NCBI GenBank assembly: GCA_048498155.1
Contig: JBEHYN010000037.1
Location: forward strand, 1-29,891
Direction: 5' to 3'
DNA from: BOG-938 sp048498155
GTDB taxonomy: Bacteria > Pseudomonadota > Alphaproteobacteria > Caulobacterales > Caulobacteraceae
Length of the DNA stretch: 29,891 nt
The notes under the pieces are model-generated. The model was not told the origin of the DNA. It saw nothing but the letters and a program-made list of their open reading frames with translations, and did no database searches. Positions 29,776 through 29,891 of the stretch are shown here, piece after piece. Within the stretch, counting starts at the first letter, position 1; each line of letters begins with the position of its first letter. A program made the translations under genes and the position numbers.

Positions 29776-29891
29776 ATTCAGGGACGGGTACTTGGACTGC
29801 ACCCCATCGGTGAGACAGCGTAATTCAGGGACAGTTGGTTGGTGTTGATGGGGTGGGCTGGCGTACGCCAGCCCAGATTGTCTGGTCTTCA
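29776..29891 (+). repeat. Right terminal dispersed repeat with a 22-bp perfect palindrome
   Basis: From 29792 the plus strand reads TTGGACTGCACCCC, GTGAGACAGCG, AATTCAGGGACAG, GGTTGG and then a perfect palindrome at 29854-29875 (half TGGGCTGGCGT). The same blocks appear in order at the left end on the minus strand. The block ATTCAGGGAC also occurs twice here (29776-29785 and 29823-29832, 47 nt apart), so the repeat may itself be composite. It runs off the window. Confidence 0.7.

Noticed and set aside
1..29891. CRISPR arrays, tRNA or rRNA genes, complete insertion sequences, prophage genes
   Set aside because: No regularly spaced repeats, no cloverleaf or rRNA-like stretches and no transposase, integrase or phage structural ORF were seen.

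Overview
The window looks like chromosomal DNA of an alphaproteobacterium of the Caulobacteraceae (Phenylobacterium or Caulobacter type). This rests on the high GC content, a Caulobacter-style short flagellin at 27932-28759, a Ku/LigD end-joining pair, a TonB-dependent receptor and a NodT-type RND efflux operon. There is no rRNA, tRNA, CRISPR array, phage or complete insertion sequence. Both extremes of the window lie in diverged copies of one repeat family, in opposite orientation, each ending in a perfect palindrome. This suggests the window is an assembled contig that broke at dispersed repeats.

Layout, left to right. 1-2081 (minus): a hybrid histidine kinase (PAS, HisKA, HATPase, two receiver domains) whose 3' end runs into the left repeat and off the edge, and whose 5' end looks frameshifted. 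2361-5262: a small exported or anchored protein, a GtrA-like membrane protein (minus), a lipid kinase and a metallophosphoesterase that overlap by 4 nt, and a 60-residue Pro-rich repeat protein. 5259-8894: a non-homologous end-joining locus, with a 28-codon ORF plus ku on the minus strand and divergent ligD on the plus strand. 9043-11498: an operon of rubrerythrin, Fe-S oxidoreductase and DUF3501 protein, probably for peroxide or iron-sulfur redox defence.

11663-18526 (all minus) is a metal locus. It reads from a predicted, nearly leaderless promoter: DUF2946 protein, PCuAC copper chaperone, SCO protein, second DUF2946 protein, TonB-dependent receptor, the 3' remnant of a second receptor, a PepSY membrane protein with a Met/His-rich loop, and a YcnI-type (DUF1775) protein with a Met-rich tail. 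The marker families (PCuAC, SCO, YcnI) point to copper acquisition and delivery to cuproproteins. The substrate of the receptor is inferred from context only.

18600-25422 (minus): a secreted SUMF1-type protein, then a tripartite RND efflux operon (membrane fusion lipoprotein with a TTG start, AcrB-like pump, NodT-like outer membrane factor). 25584-27617 (plus): a fused class II aldolase and short-chain dehydrogenase. 27932-28759 (plus): flagellin with a structured upstream region and a hairpin terminator. 29106-29717 (plus): an unrecognised membrane-associated protein with a Cys motif. The right-hand repeat begins at about 29776.

I see no wholly new defence or mobile system. The points most worth a second look are the terminal repeats and their effect on the kinase tail, the short ORF coupled to ku, the receptor remnant, and the composition of the copper locus.
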